From Strigamia acuminata (Eukaryota; Arthropoda; Chilopoda; Geophilomorpha; Linotaeniidae): a stretch of DNA of 64,000 bases. The notes under the pieces are model-generated. The model was not told the DNA's origin. It was given only the letters and a program-made list of their open reading frames with translations, and made no database searches. Position 1 is the first letter of the stretch; every line of letters begins with the position of its first letter. Both the position numbers and the translations under genes were made by a program. The stretch is from assembly GCA_949358305.1 (NCBI GenBank), contig OX442317.1, positions 12,962,186 through 13,026,185 of the forward strand, in the 5' to 3' direction. Of this stretch, positions 49,572 to 63,695 are shown piece after piece.

Positions 49572-52500
49572 ACCACAAGACCAATGTCTCTGAATGTTCT
49601 GAAATAGTGTTTAAACTTTAGTAGAAGGCTTCAATGTAAGTTTTAGCAACATCCAAGCAATGATTTGGGAGAATAGACTTTTGATCTCATTTGACATCAC
49701 AGTTGACTTAGCACAAACACCACAAGACCAATGTCTCTGAATGTTCAGAAATAGTGTTTAAACCTTAGTAGAAGGCTTCAATGTAAGTTTTAGCAACATC
49801 CAAGCAATGATTTGGGAGAATAGACTTTTGATCTCATCACAGTTGACTTAGCACAAACATCACAAGACCAATGTCTCTGAATGTTTTGAAATAGTGTTTA
49901 AACCTTAGTAGAAAGCTTCAATGTAAGTGTTAGCAACATCCAAGCAATAATTTGAAAGAATAAACTTTTGATCTCATTTGACATCACAGTTGACTTAGCA
50001 CAAACACCACAAACCAATGTCTCTGAATGTTCTGAAATAGTGTTTAAACCTTGGTAGAAGGCTTCAATGTAAGTTTTAGCAACATCCAAGCAATGATTTG
50101 GGAGAATAGACTTTTGATCTCATCACAGTTGACTTAGCACAAACATCACAAGACCAATGTCTCTGAATGTTCAGAAATAGTGTTTAAACCTTAGTAGAAG
50201 GCTTCAATGTAAGTTTTAGCAACATCCAAGCAATGATTTGGGAGAATAGACTTTTGATCTCATCACAGTTGACTTAGCACAAACATCACAAGACCAATGT
50301 CTCTGAATGTTTTGAAATAGTGTTTAAACCTTAGTAGAAAGCTTTAATGTAAGTTTTAGCAACATCCAAGCAATGATTTGGGAGAATAGACTTTTGATCT
50401 CATCACAGTTGACTTAGCACAAACACCACAAGACCAATGTCTCTGAATGTTCAGAAATAGTGTTTAAACCTTAGTAGAAGGCTTCAATGTAAGTTTTAGC
50501 AACATCCAAGCAATGATTTGGGAGAATAGACTTTTGATCTCATCACAGTTGACTTAGCACAAACATCACAAGACCAATGTCTCTGAATGTTTTGAAATAG
50601 TGTTTAAACCTTAATAGAAAGCTTTAATGTAAGTTTTAGCAACATCCAAGCAATGATTTGGGAGAATAGACTTTTGATCTCATCACAGTTGACTTAGCAC
50701 AAACACCACAAGACCAATGTCTCTAAATGTTCTGAAATAGTGTTTAAACCTTAGTAGACGGCTTCAATGTAAGTTTTAGCAACATCCAAGCAATGATTTG
50801 GGAGAATAGACTTTTGATCTCATCACAGTTGACTTAGCACAAACATTACAAGACCAATGTCTCTGAATATTCTGAAATAGTGTTTAAACCTTAGTAGAAG
50901 GCTTCAATGTAAGTTTTAGCAACATCCAAGCAATGATTTGGAAGAATAAACTTTTGATCTCATTTGACATCACAGTTGACTTAGCACAAACATCACAAGA
51001 CCAATGTTTCTGAATGTTCTGAAATAGTGTTTAAACCTTAGTAGAAAGCTTCAATGTAAGTTTTAGCAACATCCAAGCAATAATTTGAAAGAATAAACTT
51101 TTGATCTCATTTGACGTCACAGTTGACTTAGCACAAACACCACAAGACCAATGTCTCTGAATGTTTAGAAATAGTGTTTAAACCTTAGTAGAAGGCTTCA
51201 ATGTAAGTGTTAGCAACATCCAAGCAATAATTTGAAAGAATAAACTTTTGATCTCATTTGACATCACAGTTGACTTAGCACAAACACCACAAACCAATGT
51301 CTCTGAATGTTCTGAAATAGTGTTTAAACCTTGGTAGAAGGCTTCAATGTAAGTTTTAGCAACATCCAAGCAATGATTTGGGAGAATAGACTTTTGATCT
51401 CATCACAGTTGACTTAGCACAAACATCACAAGACCAATGTCTCTGAATGTTTTGAAATAGTGTTTAAACCTTAGTAGAAAGCTTTAATGTAAGTTTTAGC
51501 AACATCCAAGCAATGATTTGGGAGAATAGACTTTTGATCTCATCACAGTTGACTTAGCACAAACATCACAAGACCAATGTCTCTGAATGTTCTGAAATAG
51601 TGTTTAAACCTTAGTAGAAAGCTTTAATGTAAGTTTTAGCAACATCCAAGAAATGATTTGGGAAAATAGACTTTTGATCTCATCACAGTTGACTTAGCAC
51701 AAACACCACAAGACCAATGTCTCTAAATGTTCTGAAATAGTGTTTAAACCTTAGTAGACGGCTTCAATGTAAGTTTTAGCAACATCCAAGCAATGATTTG
51801 GGAGAATAGACTTTTGATCTCATCACAGTTGACTTAGCACAAACACCACAAGACCAATGTCTCTGAATGTTCTGAAATAGTGTTTAAACTTTAGTAGAAG
51901 GCTTCAATGTTAGTTTTAGCAGCATCCAAGCAATAATTTGAAAGAATAAACTTTTGATCTCATTTGACATCACAGTTGACTTAGCACAAACACCACAAGA
52001 CCAATGTCTCTGAATGTTCTGAAATAGTGCTTAAACTTTAGTAGAAGGCTTCAATGTAAGTTTTAGCAACATCCAAGCAATGATTTGGGAGAATAGACTT
52101 TTGATCTCATCACAGTTGACTTAGCACAAACACCACAAGACCAATGTCTCTGAATGTTCTGAAATAGTGTTTAAACCTTAGTAGAAAGCTTCAATGTAAG
52201 TTTTAGCAACATCCAAGCAATAATTTGAAAGAATAAACTTTTGATCTCATTTGACATCACAGTTGACTTAGCACAAACACCACAAGACCAATGTCTCTGA
52301 ATGTTCTGAAATAGTGTTTAAACCTTAGTAGAAAGCTTTAATGTAAGTTTTAGCAACATCCAAGAAATGATTTGGGAAAATAGACTTTTGATCTCATCAC
52401 AGTTGACTTAGCACAAACACCACAAGACCAATGTCTCTGAATGTTCTGAAATAGTGTTTAAACCTTAGTAGAAGGCTTCAATGTTAGTTTTAGCAACATC

Positions 52501-55500
52501 CAAGCAATAATTTGAAAGAATAAACTTTTGATCTCATTTGACATCACAGTTGACTTAGCACAAACATCACAAGACCAATGTCTCTGAATGTTCTGAAATA
52601 GTGTTTAAACTTTAGTAGAAGGCTTCAATGTAAGTTTTAGCAACATCCAAGCAATGATTTGGAAGAATAAACTTTTGATCTCATTTGACATCACAGTTGA
52701 CTTAGCACAAACACCACAAGACCAATGTCTCTGAATGTTCTGAAATAGTGCTTAAACTTTAGTAGAAGGCTTCAATGTAAGTTTTAGCAACATCCAAGCA
52801 ATGATTTGGGAGAATAGACTTTTGTTCTCATCACAGTTGACTTAGCACAAACACCACAAAACCAATGTCTCTGAATGTTCTGAAATAGTGTTTAAACCTT
52901 AGTAGAAGGCTTCAATGTAAGTTTTAGCAACATCCAAGCAATGATTTGGGAGAATAGACTTTTGATCTCATCACAGTTGACTTAGCACAAACATCACAAG
53001 ACCAATGTCTCTGAATGTTCTGAAATAGTGTTTAAACCTTAGTAGAAGGCTTCAATGTAAGTTTTAGCAACATCCAAGCAATGATTTGGAAGAATAAACT
53101 TTTGATCCCATTTGACATCACAGTTGACTTAGCACAAACATCACAAGACCAATGTTTCTGAATGTTCTGAAATAGTGTTTAAACCTTAGTAGAAAGCTTC
53201 AATGTAAGTTTTAGCAACATCCAAGCAATAATTTGAAAGAATAAACTTTTGATCTCATTTGACGTCACAGTTGACTTAGCACAAACACCACAAGACCAAT
53301 GTCTCTGAATGTTTAGAAATAGTGTTTAAACCTTAGTAGAAGGCTTCAATGTAAGTGTTAGCAACATCCAAGCAATAATTTGAAAGAATAAACTTTTGAT
53401 CTCATTTGACATCACAGTTGACTTAGCACAAACACCACAAACCAATGTCTCTGAATGTTTTGAAATAGTGTTTAAACCTTAGTAGAAAGCTTTAATGTAA
53501 GTTTTAGCAACATCCAAGCAATGATTTGGGAGAATAGACTTTTGATCTCATCACAGTTGACTTAGCACAAACACCACAAGACCAATGTCTCTGAATGTTC
53601 TGAAATAGTGTTTAAACCTTAGTAGAAAGCTTTAATGTAAGTTTTAGCAACATCCAAGAAATGATTTGGGAAAATAGACTTTTGATCTCATCACAGTTGA
53701 CTTAGCACAAACACCACAAGACCAATGTCTCTGAATGTTCTGAAATAGTGTTTAAACCTTAGTAGAAGGCTTCAATGTTAGTTTTAGCAACATCCAAGCA
53801 ATAATTTGAAAGAATAAACTTTTGATCTCATTTGACATCACAGTTGACTTAGCACAAACATCACAAGACCAATGTCTCTAAATGTTCTGAAATAGTGTTT
53901 AAACTTTAGTAGAAGGCTTCAATGTAAGTTTTAGCAACATCCAAGCAATGATTTGGAAGAATAAACTTTTGATCTCATTTGACATCACAGTTGACTTAGC
54001 ACAAACACCACAAGACCAATGTCTCTGAATGTTCTGAAATAGTGCTTAAACTTTAGTAGAAGGCTTCAATGTAAGTTTTAGCAACATCCAAGCAATGATT
54101 TGGGAGAATAGACTTTTGTTCTCATCACAGTTGACTTAGCACAAACACTACAAAACCAATGTCTCTGAATGTTCTGAAATAGTGTTTAAACCTTAGTAGA
54201 AGGCTTCAATGTAAGTTTTAGCAACATCCAAGCAATGATTTGGGAGAATAGACTTTTGATCTCATCACAGTTGACTTAGCACAAACATCACAAGACCAAT
54301 GTCTCTGAATGTTCTGAAATAGTGTTTAAACCTTAGTAGAAAGCTTTAATGTAAGTTTTAGCAACATCCAAGCAATGATTTGAAAGAATAAACTTTTGAT
54401 CTCATTTGACATCACAGTTGACTTAGCACAAACATCACAAGACCAATGTCTCTGAATGTTCTGAAATAGTGTTTAAACCTTAGTAGAAGGCTTCAATGTA
54501 AGTTTTAGCAACATCCAAGCAATGATTTGGAAGAATAAACTTTTGATCCCATTTGACATCACAGTTGACTTAGCACAAACATCACAAGACCAATGTTTCT
54601 GAATGTTCTGAAATAGTGTTTAAACCTTAGTAGAAAGCTTCAATGTAAGTTTTAGCAACATCCAAGCAATAATTTGAAAGAATAAACTTTTGATCTCATT
54701 TGACGTCACAGTTGACTTAGCACAAACACCACAAGACCAATGTCTCTGAATGTTTAGAAATAGTGTTTAAACCTTAGTAGAAGGCTTCAATGTAAGTGTT
54801 AGCAACATCCAAGCAATAATTTGAAAGAATAAACTTTTGATCTCATTTGACATCACAGTTGACTTAGCACAAACACCACAAACCAATGTCTCTGAATGTT
54901 TTGAAATAGTGTTTAAACCTTAGTAGAAAGCTTTAATGTAAGTTTTAGCAACATCCAAGCAATGATTTGGGAGAATAGACTTTTGATCTCATCACAGTTG
55001 ACTTAGCACAAACATCACAAGACCAATGTCTCTGAATGTTCTGAAATAGTGTTTAAACCTTAGTAGAAAGCTTTAATGTAAGTTTTAGCAACATCCAAGA
55101 AATGATTTGGGAAAATAGACTTTTGATCTCATCACAGTTGACTTAGCACAAACACCACAAGACCAATGTCTCTAAATGTTCTGAAATAGTGTTTAAACCT
55201 TAGTAGACGGCTTCAATGTAAGTTTTAGCAACATCCAAGCAATGATTTGGGAGAATAGACTTTTGATCTCATCACAGTTGACTTAGCACAAACACCACAA
55301 GACCAATGTCTCTGAATGTTCTGAAATAGTGTTTAAACCTTAGTAGAAGGCTTCAATGTTAGTTTTAGCAACATCCAAGCAATAATTTGAAAGAATAAAC
55401 TTTTGATCTCATTTGACATCACAGTTGACTTAGCACAAACACCACAAGACCAATGTCTCTGAATGTTCAGAAATAGTGTTTAAACCTTAGTAGAAGGCTT

Positions 55501-58500
55501 CAATGTAAGTTTTAGCAACATCCAAGCAATAATTTGAAAGAATAAACTTTTGATCTCATTTGACATCACAGTTGACTTAGCACAAACACCACAAACCAAT
55601 GTCTCTGAATGTTCTGAAATAGTGTTTAAACCTTAGTAGAAGGCTTCAATGTAAGTTTTAGCAACATCCAAGCAATGATTTGGGAGAATAGACTTTTGAT
55701 CTCATCACAGTTGACTTAGCACAAACACCACAAGACCAATGTCTCTAAATGTTCTGAAATAGTGTTTAAACCTTAGTAGACGGCTTCAATGTAAGTTTTA
55801 GCAACATCCAAGCAATGATTTGGGAGAATAGACTTTTGATCTCATCACAGTTGACTTAGCACAAACATCACAAGACCAATGTTTCTGAATGTTCTGAAAT
55901 AGTGTTTAAACCTTAGTAGAAAGCTTCAATGTAAGTTTTAGCAACATCCAAGCAATGATTTGGGAGAATAGACTTTTGATCTCATCACAGTTGACTTAGC
56001 ACAAACATCACAAGACCAATGTTTCTGAATGTTCTGAAATAGTGTTTAAACCTTAGTAGAAGGCTTCAATGTTAGTTTTAGCAACATCCAAGCAATAATT
56101 TGAAAGAATAAACTTTTGATCTCATTTGACATCACAGTTGACTTAGCACAAACATCACAAGACCAATGTCTCTGAATGTTCTGAAATAGTGTTTAAACTT
56201 TAGTAGAAGGCTTCAATGTAAGTTTTAGCAACATCCAAGAAATGATTTGGGAGAATAGACTTTTGATCTCATCACAGTTGACTTAGCACAAACATCACAA
56301 GACCAATGTCTCTGAATGTTCTGAAATAGTGTTTAAACCTTAGTAGAAAGCTTTAATGTAAGTTTTAGCAACATCCAAGAAATGATTTGGGAAAATAGAC
56401 TTTTGATCTCATCACAGTTGACTTAGCACAAACACCACAAGACCAATGTCTCTAAATGTTCTGAAATAGTGTTTAAACCTTAGTAGACGGCTTCAATGTA
56501 AGTTTTAGCAACATCCAAGCAATGATTTGGGAGAATAGACTTTTGATCTCATCACAGTTGACTTAGCACAAACACCACAAGACCAATGTCTCTGAATGTT
56601 CTGAAATAGTGTTTAAACTTTAGTAGAAGGCTTCAATGTTAGTTTTAGCAACATCCAAGCAATAATTTGAAAGAATAAACTTTTGATCTCATTTGACATC
56701 ACAGTTGACTTAGCACAAACATCACAAGACCAATGTCTCTGAATGTTCTGAAATAGTGTTTAAACTTTAGTAGAAGGCTTCAATGTAAGTTTTAGCAACA
56801 TCCAAGCAATGATTTGGAAGAATAAACTTTTGATCCCATTTGACATCACAGTTGACTTAGCACAAACATCACAAGACCAATGTTTCTGAATGTTCTGAAA
56901 TAGTGTTTAAACCTTAGTAGAAAGCTTCAATGTAAGTTTTAGCAACATCCAAGCAATAATTTGAAAGAATAAACTTTTGATCTCATTTGACGTCACAGTT
57001 GACTTAGCACAAACACCACAAGACCAATGTCTCTGAATGTTTAGAAATAGTGTTTAAACCTTAGTAGAAGGCTTCAATGTAAGTGTTAGCAACATCCAAG
57101 CAATAATTTGAAAGAATAAACTTTTGATCTCATTTGACATCACAGTTGACTTAGCACAAACACCACAAACCAATGTCTCTGAATGTTTTGAAATAGTGTT
57201 TAAACCTTAGTAGAAAGCTTTAATGTAAGTTTTAGCAACATCCAAGCAATGATTTGGGAGAATAGACTTTTGATCTCATCACAGTTGACTTAGCACAAAC
57301 ACCACAAGACCAATGTCTCTGAATGTTCTGAAATAGTGTTTAAACCTTAGTAGAAAGCTTTAATGTAAGTTTTAGCAACATCCAAGAAATGATTTGGGAA
57401 AATAGACTTTTGATCTCATCACAGTTGACTTAGCACAAACACCACAAGACCAATGTCTCTGAATGTTCTGAAATAGTGTTTAAACCTTAGTAGAAGGCTT
57501 CAATGTTAGTTTTAGCAACATCCAAGCAATAATTTGAAAGAATAAACTTTTGATCTCATTTGACATCACAGTTGACTTAGCACAAACATCACAAGACCAA
57601 TGTCTCTGAATGTTCTGAAATAGTGTTTAAACTTTAGTAGAAGGCTTCAATGTAAGTTTTAGCAACATCCAAGCAATGATTTGGAAGAATAAACTTTTGA
57701 TCTCATTTGACATCACAGTTGACTTAGCACAAACACCACAAGACCAATGTCTCTGAATGTTCTGAAATAGTGCTTAAACTTTAGTAGAAGGCTTCAATGT
57801 AAGTTTTAGCAACATCCAAGCAATGATTTGGGAGAATAGACTTTTGTTCTCATCACAGTTGACTTAGCACAAACACTACAAAACCAATGTCTCTGAATGT
57901 TCTGAAATAGTGTTTAAACCTTAGTAGAAGGCTTCAATGTAAGTTTTAGCAACATCCAAGCAATGATTTGGGAGAATAGACTTTTGATCTCATCACAGTT
58001 GACTTAGCACAAACATCACAAGACCAATGTCTCTGAATGTTCTGAAATAGTGTTTAAACCTTAGTAGAAAGCTTTAATGTAAGTTTTAGCAACATCCAAG
58101 CAATGATTTGAAAGAATAAACTTTTGATCTCATTTGACATCACAGTTGACTTAGCACAAACATCACAAGACCAATGTCTCTGAATGTTCTGAAATAGTGT
58201 TTAAACCTTAGTAGAAGGCTTCAATGTAAGTTTTAGCAACATCCAAGCAATGATTTGGAAGAATAAACTTTTGATCCCATTTGACATCACAGTTGACTTA
58301 GCACAAACATCACAAGACCAATGTTTCTGAATGTTCTGAAATAGTGTTTAAACCTTAGTAGAAAGCTTCAATGTAAGTTTTAGCAACATCCAAGCAATAA
58401 TTTGAAAGAATAAACTTTTGATCTCATTTGACGTCACAGTTGACTTAGCACAAACACCACAAGACCAATGTCTCTGAATGTTTAGAAATAGTGTTTAAAC

Positions 58501-61500
58501 CTTAGTAGAAGGCTTCAATGTAAGTGTTAGCAACATCCAAGCAATAATTTGAAAGAATAAACTTTTGATCTCATTTGACATCACAGTTGACTTAGCACAA
58601 ACACCACAAACCAATGTCTCTGAATGTTTTGAAATAGTGTTTAAACCTTAGTAGAAAGCTTTAATGTAAGTTTTAGCAACATCCAAGCAATGATTTGGGA
58701 GAATAGACTTTTGATCTCATCACAGTTGACTTAGCACAAACATCACAAGACCAATGTCTCTGAATGTTCTGAAATAGTGTTTAAACCTTAGTAGAAAGCT
58801 TTAATGTAAGTTTTAGCAACATCCAAGAAATGATTTGGGAAAATAGACTTTTGATCTCATCACAGTTGACTTAGCACAAACACCACAAGACCAATGTCTC
58901 TAAATGTTCTGAAATAGTGTTTAAACCTTAGTAGACGGCTTCAATGTAAGTTTTAGCAACATCCAAGCAATGATTTGGGAGAATAGACTTTTGATCTCAT
59001 CACAGTTGACTTAGCACAAACACCACAAGACCAATGTCTCTGAATGTTCTGAAATAGTGTTTAAACCTTAGTAGAAGGCTTCAATGTTAGTTTTAGCAAC
59101 ATCCAAGCAATAATTTGAAAGAATAAACTTTTGATCTCATTTGACATCACAGTTGACTTAGCACAAACACCACAAGACCAATGTCTCTGAATGTTCAGAA
59201 ATAGTGTTTAAACCTTAGTAGAAGGCTTCAATGTAAGTTTTAGCAACATCCAAGCAATAATTTGAAAGAATAAACTTTTGATCTCATTTGACATCACAGT
59301 TGACTTAGCACAAACACCACAAACCAATGTCTCTGAATGTTCTGAAATAGTGTTTAAACCTTAGTAGAAGGCTTCAATGTAAGTTTTAGCAACATCCAAG
59401 CAATGATTTGGGAGAATAGACTTTTGATCTCATCACAGTTGACTTAGCACAAACACCACAAGACCAATGTCTCTAAATGTTCTGAAATAGTGTTTAAACC
59501 TTAGTAGACGGCTTCAATGTAAGTTTTAGCAACATCCAAGCAATGATTTGGGAGAATAGACTTTTGATCTCATCACAGTTGACTTAGCACAAACATCACA
59601 AGACCAATGTTTCTGAATGTTCTGAAATAGTGTTTAAACCTTAGTAGAAAGCTTCAATGTAAGTTTTAGCAACATCCAAGCAATGATTTGGGAGAATAGA
59701 CTTTTGATCTCATCACAGTTGACTTAGCACAAACATCACAAGACCAATGTTTCTGAATGTTCTGAAATAGTGTTTAAACCTTAGTAGAAGGCTTCAATGT
59801 TAGTTTTAGCAACATCCAAGCAATAATTTGAAAGAATAAACTTTTGATCTCATTTGACATCACAGTTGACTTAGCACAAACATCACAAGACCAATGTCTC
59901 TGAATGTTCTGAAATAGTGTTTAAACCTTAGTAGAAAGCTTTAATGTAAGTTTTAGCAACATCCAAGAAATGATTTGGGAAAATAGACTTTTGATCTCAT
60001 CACAGTTGACTTAGCACAAACACCACAAGACCAATGTCTCTAAATGTTCTGAAATAGTGTTTAAACCTTAGTAGACGGCTTCAATGTAAGTTTTAGCAAC
60101 ATCCAAGCAATGATTTGGGAGAATAGACTTTTGATCTCATCACAGTTGACTTAGCACAAACACCACAAGACCAATGTCTCTGAATGTTCTGAAATAGTGT
60201 TTAAACTTTAGTAGAAGGCTTCAATGTTAGTTTTAGCAACATCCAAGCAATAATTTGAAAGAATAAACTTTTGATCTCATTTGACATCACAGTTGACTTA
60301 GCACAAACATCACAAGACCAATGTCTCTGAATGTTCTGAAATAGTGTTTAAACTTTAGTAGAAGGCTTCAATGTAAGTTTTAGCAACATCCAAGCAATGA
60401 TTTGGAAGAATAAACTTTTGATCTCATTTGACATCACAGTTGACTTAGCACAAACACCACAAGACCAATGTCTCTGAATGTTCTGAAATAGTGTTTAAAC
60501 TTTAGTAGAAGGCTTCAATGTAAGTTTTAGCAACATCCAAGCAATGATTTGGGAGAATAGACTTTTGATCTCATCACAGTTGACTTAGCACAAACACCAC
60601 AAGACCAATGTCTCTGAATGTTCTGAAATAGTGTTTAAACCTTAGTAGAAGGCTTCAATGTTAGTTTTAGCAACATCCAAGCAATAATTTGAAAGAATAA
60701 ACTTTTGATCTCATTTGACATCACAGTTGACTTAGCACAAACACCACAAGACCAATGTCTCTGAATGTTCAGAAATAGTGTTTAAACCTTAGTAGAAGGC
60801 TTCAATGTAAGTTTTAGCAACATCCAAGCAATGATTTGGGAGAATAGACTTTTGATCTCATCACAGTTGACTTAGCACAAACATCACAAGACCAATGTCT
60901 CTGAATATTTTGAAATAGTGTTTAAACCTTAGTAGAAAGCTTTAATGTAAGTTTTAGCAACATCCAAGCAATGATTTGGGAGAATAGACTTTTGATCTCA
61001 TCACAGTTGACTTAGCACAAACACCACAAGACCAATGTCTCTGAATGTTCTGAAATAGTGTTTAAACCTTAGTAGAAGGCTTCAATGTTAGTTTTAGCAA
61101 CATCCAAGCAATAATTTGAAAGAATAAACTTTTGATCTCATTTGACATCACAGTTGACTTAGCACAAACACCACAAGACCAATGTCTCTGAATGTTCAGA
61201 AATAGTGTTTAAACCTTAGTAGAAGGCTTCAATGTAAGTTTTAGCAACATCCAAGCAATGATTTGGGAGAATAGACTTTTGATCTCATCACAGTTGACTT
61301 AGCACAAACATCACAAGACCAATGTCTCTGAATGTTTTGAAATAGTGTTTAAACCTTAGTAGAAAGCTTTAATGTAAGTTTTAGCAACATCCAAGCAATG
61401 ATTTGGGAGAATAGACTTTTGATCTCATCACAGTTGACTTAGCACAAACATTACAAGACCAATGTCTCTGAATGTTCTGAAATAGTGTTTAAACCTTAGT

Positions 61501-61863
61501 AGAAGGCTTCAATGTAAGTTTTAGCAACATCCAAGCAATGATTTGGAAGAATAAACTTTTGATCTCATTTGACATCACAGTTGACTTAGCACAAACATCA
61601 CAAGACCAATGTCTCTGAATGTTCTGAAATAGTGTTTAAACCTTAGTAGAAGGCTTCAATGTAAGTTTTAGCAACATCCAAGCAATGATTTGGAAGAATA
61701 AACTTTTGATCCCATTTGACATCACAGTTGACTTAGCACAAACATCACAAGACCAATGTTTCTGAATGTTCTGAAATAGTGTTTAAACCTTAGTAGAAAG
61801 CTTCAATGTAAGTTTTAGCAACATCCAAGCAATAATTTGAAAGAATAAACTTTTGATCTCATT

Positions 61864-63695
61864 TGACGTCACAGTTGACTTAGCACAAACACCACAAGAC
61901 AAATGTCTCTGAATGTTTAGAAATAGTGTTTAAACCTTAGTAGAAGGCTTCAATGTAAGTGTTAGCAACATCCAAGCAATAATTTGAAAGAATAAACTTT
62001 TGATCTCATCACAGTTGACTTAGCACAAACATCACAAGACCAATGTCTCTAAATGTTCTGAAATAGTGTTTAAACCTTAGTAGAAGGCTTCAATGTAAGT
62101 TTTAGCAACATCCAAGCAATGATTTGGGAGAATAGACTTTTGATCTCATCACAGTTGACTTAGCACAAACACCACAAGACCAATGTCTCTAAATGTTCTG
62201 AAATAGTGTTTAAACCTTAGTAGACGGCTTCAATGTAAGTTTTAGCAACATCCAAGCAATGATTTGGGAGAATAGACTTTTGATCTCATCACAGTTGACT
62301 TAGCACAAACATTACAAGACCAATGTCTCTGAATATTCTGAAATAGTGTTTAAACCTTAGTAGAAGGCTTCAATGTAAGTTTTAGCAACATCCAAGCAAT
62401 GATTTGGAAGAATAAACTTTTGATCTCATTTGACATCACAGTTGACTTAGCACAAACATCACAAGACCAATGTTTCTGAATGTTCTGAAATAGTGTTTAA
62501 ACCTTAGTAGAAAGCTTCAATGTAAGTTTTAGCAACATCCAAGCAATAATTTGAAAGAATAAACTTTTGATCTCATTTGACGTCACAGTTGACTTAGCAC
62601 AAACACCACAAGACCAATATCTCTGAATGTTTAGAAATAGTGTTTAAACCTTAGTAGAAGGCTTCAATGTAAGTGTTAGCAACATCCAAGCAATAATTTG
62701 AAAGAATAAACTTTTGATCTCATTTGACATCACAGTTGACTTAGCACAAACACCACAAACCAATGTCTCTGAATGTTCTGAAATAGTGTTTAAACCTTGG
62801 TAGAAGGCTTCAATGTAAGTTTTAGCAACATCCAAGCAATGATTTGGGAGAATAGACTTTTGATCTCATCACAGTTGACTTAGCACAAACATCACAAGAC
62901 CAATGTCTCTAAATGTTCTGAAATAGTGTTTAAACCTTAGTAGAAGGCTTCAATGTAAGTTTTAGCAACATCCAAGCAATGATTTGGGAGAATAGACTTT
63001 TGATCTCATCACAGTTGACTTAGCACAAACACCACAAGACCAATGTCTCTAAATGTTCTGAAATAGTGTTTAAACCTTAGTAGACGGCTTCAATGTAAGT
63101 TTTAGCAACATCCAAGCAATGATTTGGGAGAATAGACTTTTGATCTCATCACAGTTGACTTAGCACAAACATTACAAGACCAATGTCTCTGAATATTCTG
63201 AAATAGTGTTTAAACCTTAGTAGAAGGCTTCAATGTAAGTTTTAGCAACATCCAAGCAATGATTTGGAAGAATAAACTTTTGATCTCATTTGACATCACA
63301 GTTGACTTAGCACAAACATCACAAGACCAATGTTTCTGAATGTTCTGAAATAGTGTTTAAACCTTAGTAGAAAGCTTCAATGTAAGTTTTAGCAACATCC
63401 AAGCAATAATTTGAAAGAATAAACTTTTGATCTCATTTGACGTCACAGTTGACTTAGCACAAACACCACAAGACCAATATCTCTGAATGTTTAGAAATAG
63501 TGTTTAAACCTTAGTAGAAGGCTTCAATGTAAGTGTTAGCAACATCCAAGCAATAATTTGAAAGAATAAACTTTTGATCTCATTTGACATCACAGTTGAC
63601 TTAGCACAAACACCACAAACCAATGTCTCTGAATGTTCTGAAATAGTGTTTAAACCTTGGTAGAAGGCTTCAATGTAAGTTTTAGCAACATCCAA
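61864..63695 (+). repeat. Distant copy of the 47.1-48.9 kb satellite segment (offset 14764 bp)
   Basis: TGACGTCA at 47100, 47814 and 48674 matches 61864, 62578 and 63438, each 14764 bp later. The recombinant monomer at 47241 (CTCATCACAG after AAAGAATAAAC) reappears at 62005 with the same offset. Rare substitutions such as CAATATCTC are also shared. Confidence 0.8.

Noticed and set aside
46019-63695. Family of identical 63-codon minus-strand ORFs in the satellite
   Set aside because: They appear only where CTTAGTAG mutated to CTTGGTAG and two monomers read through; the repetition reflects duplicated DNA rather than a gene family.
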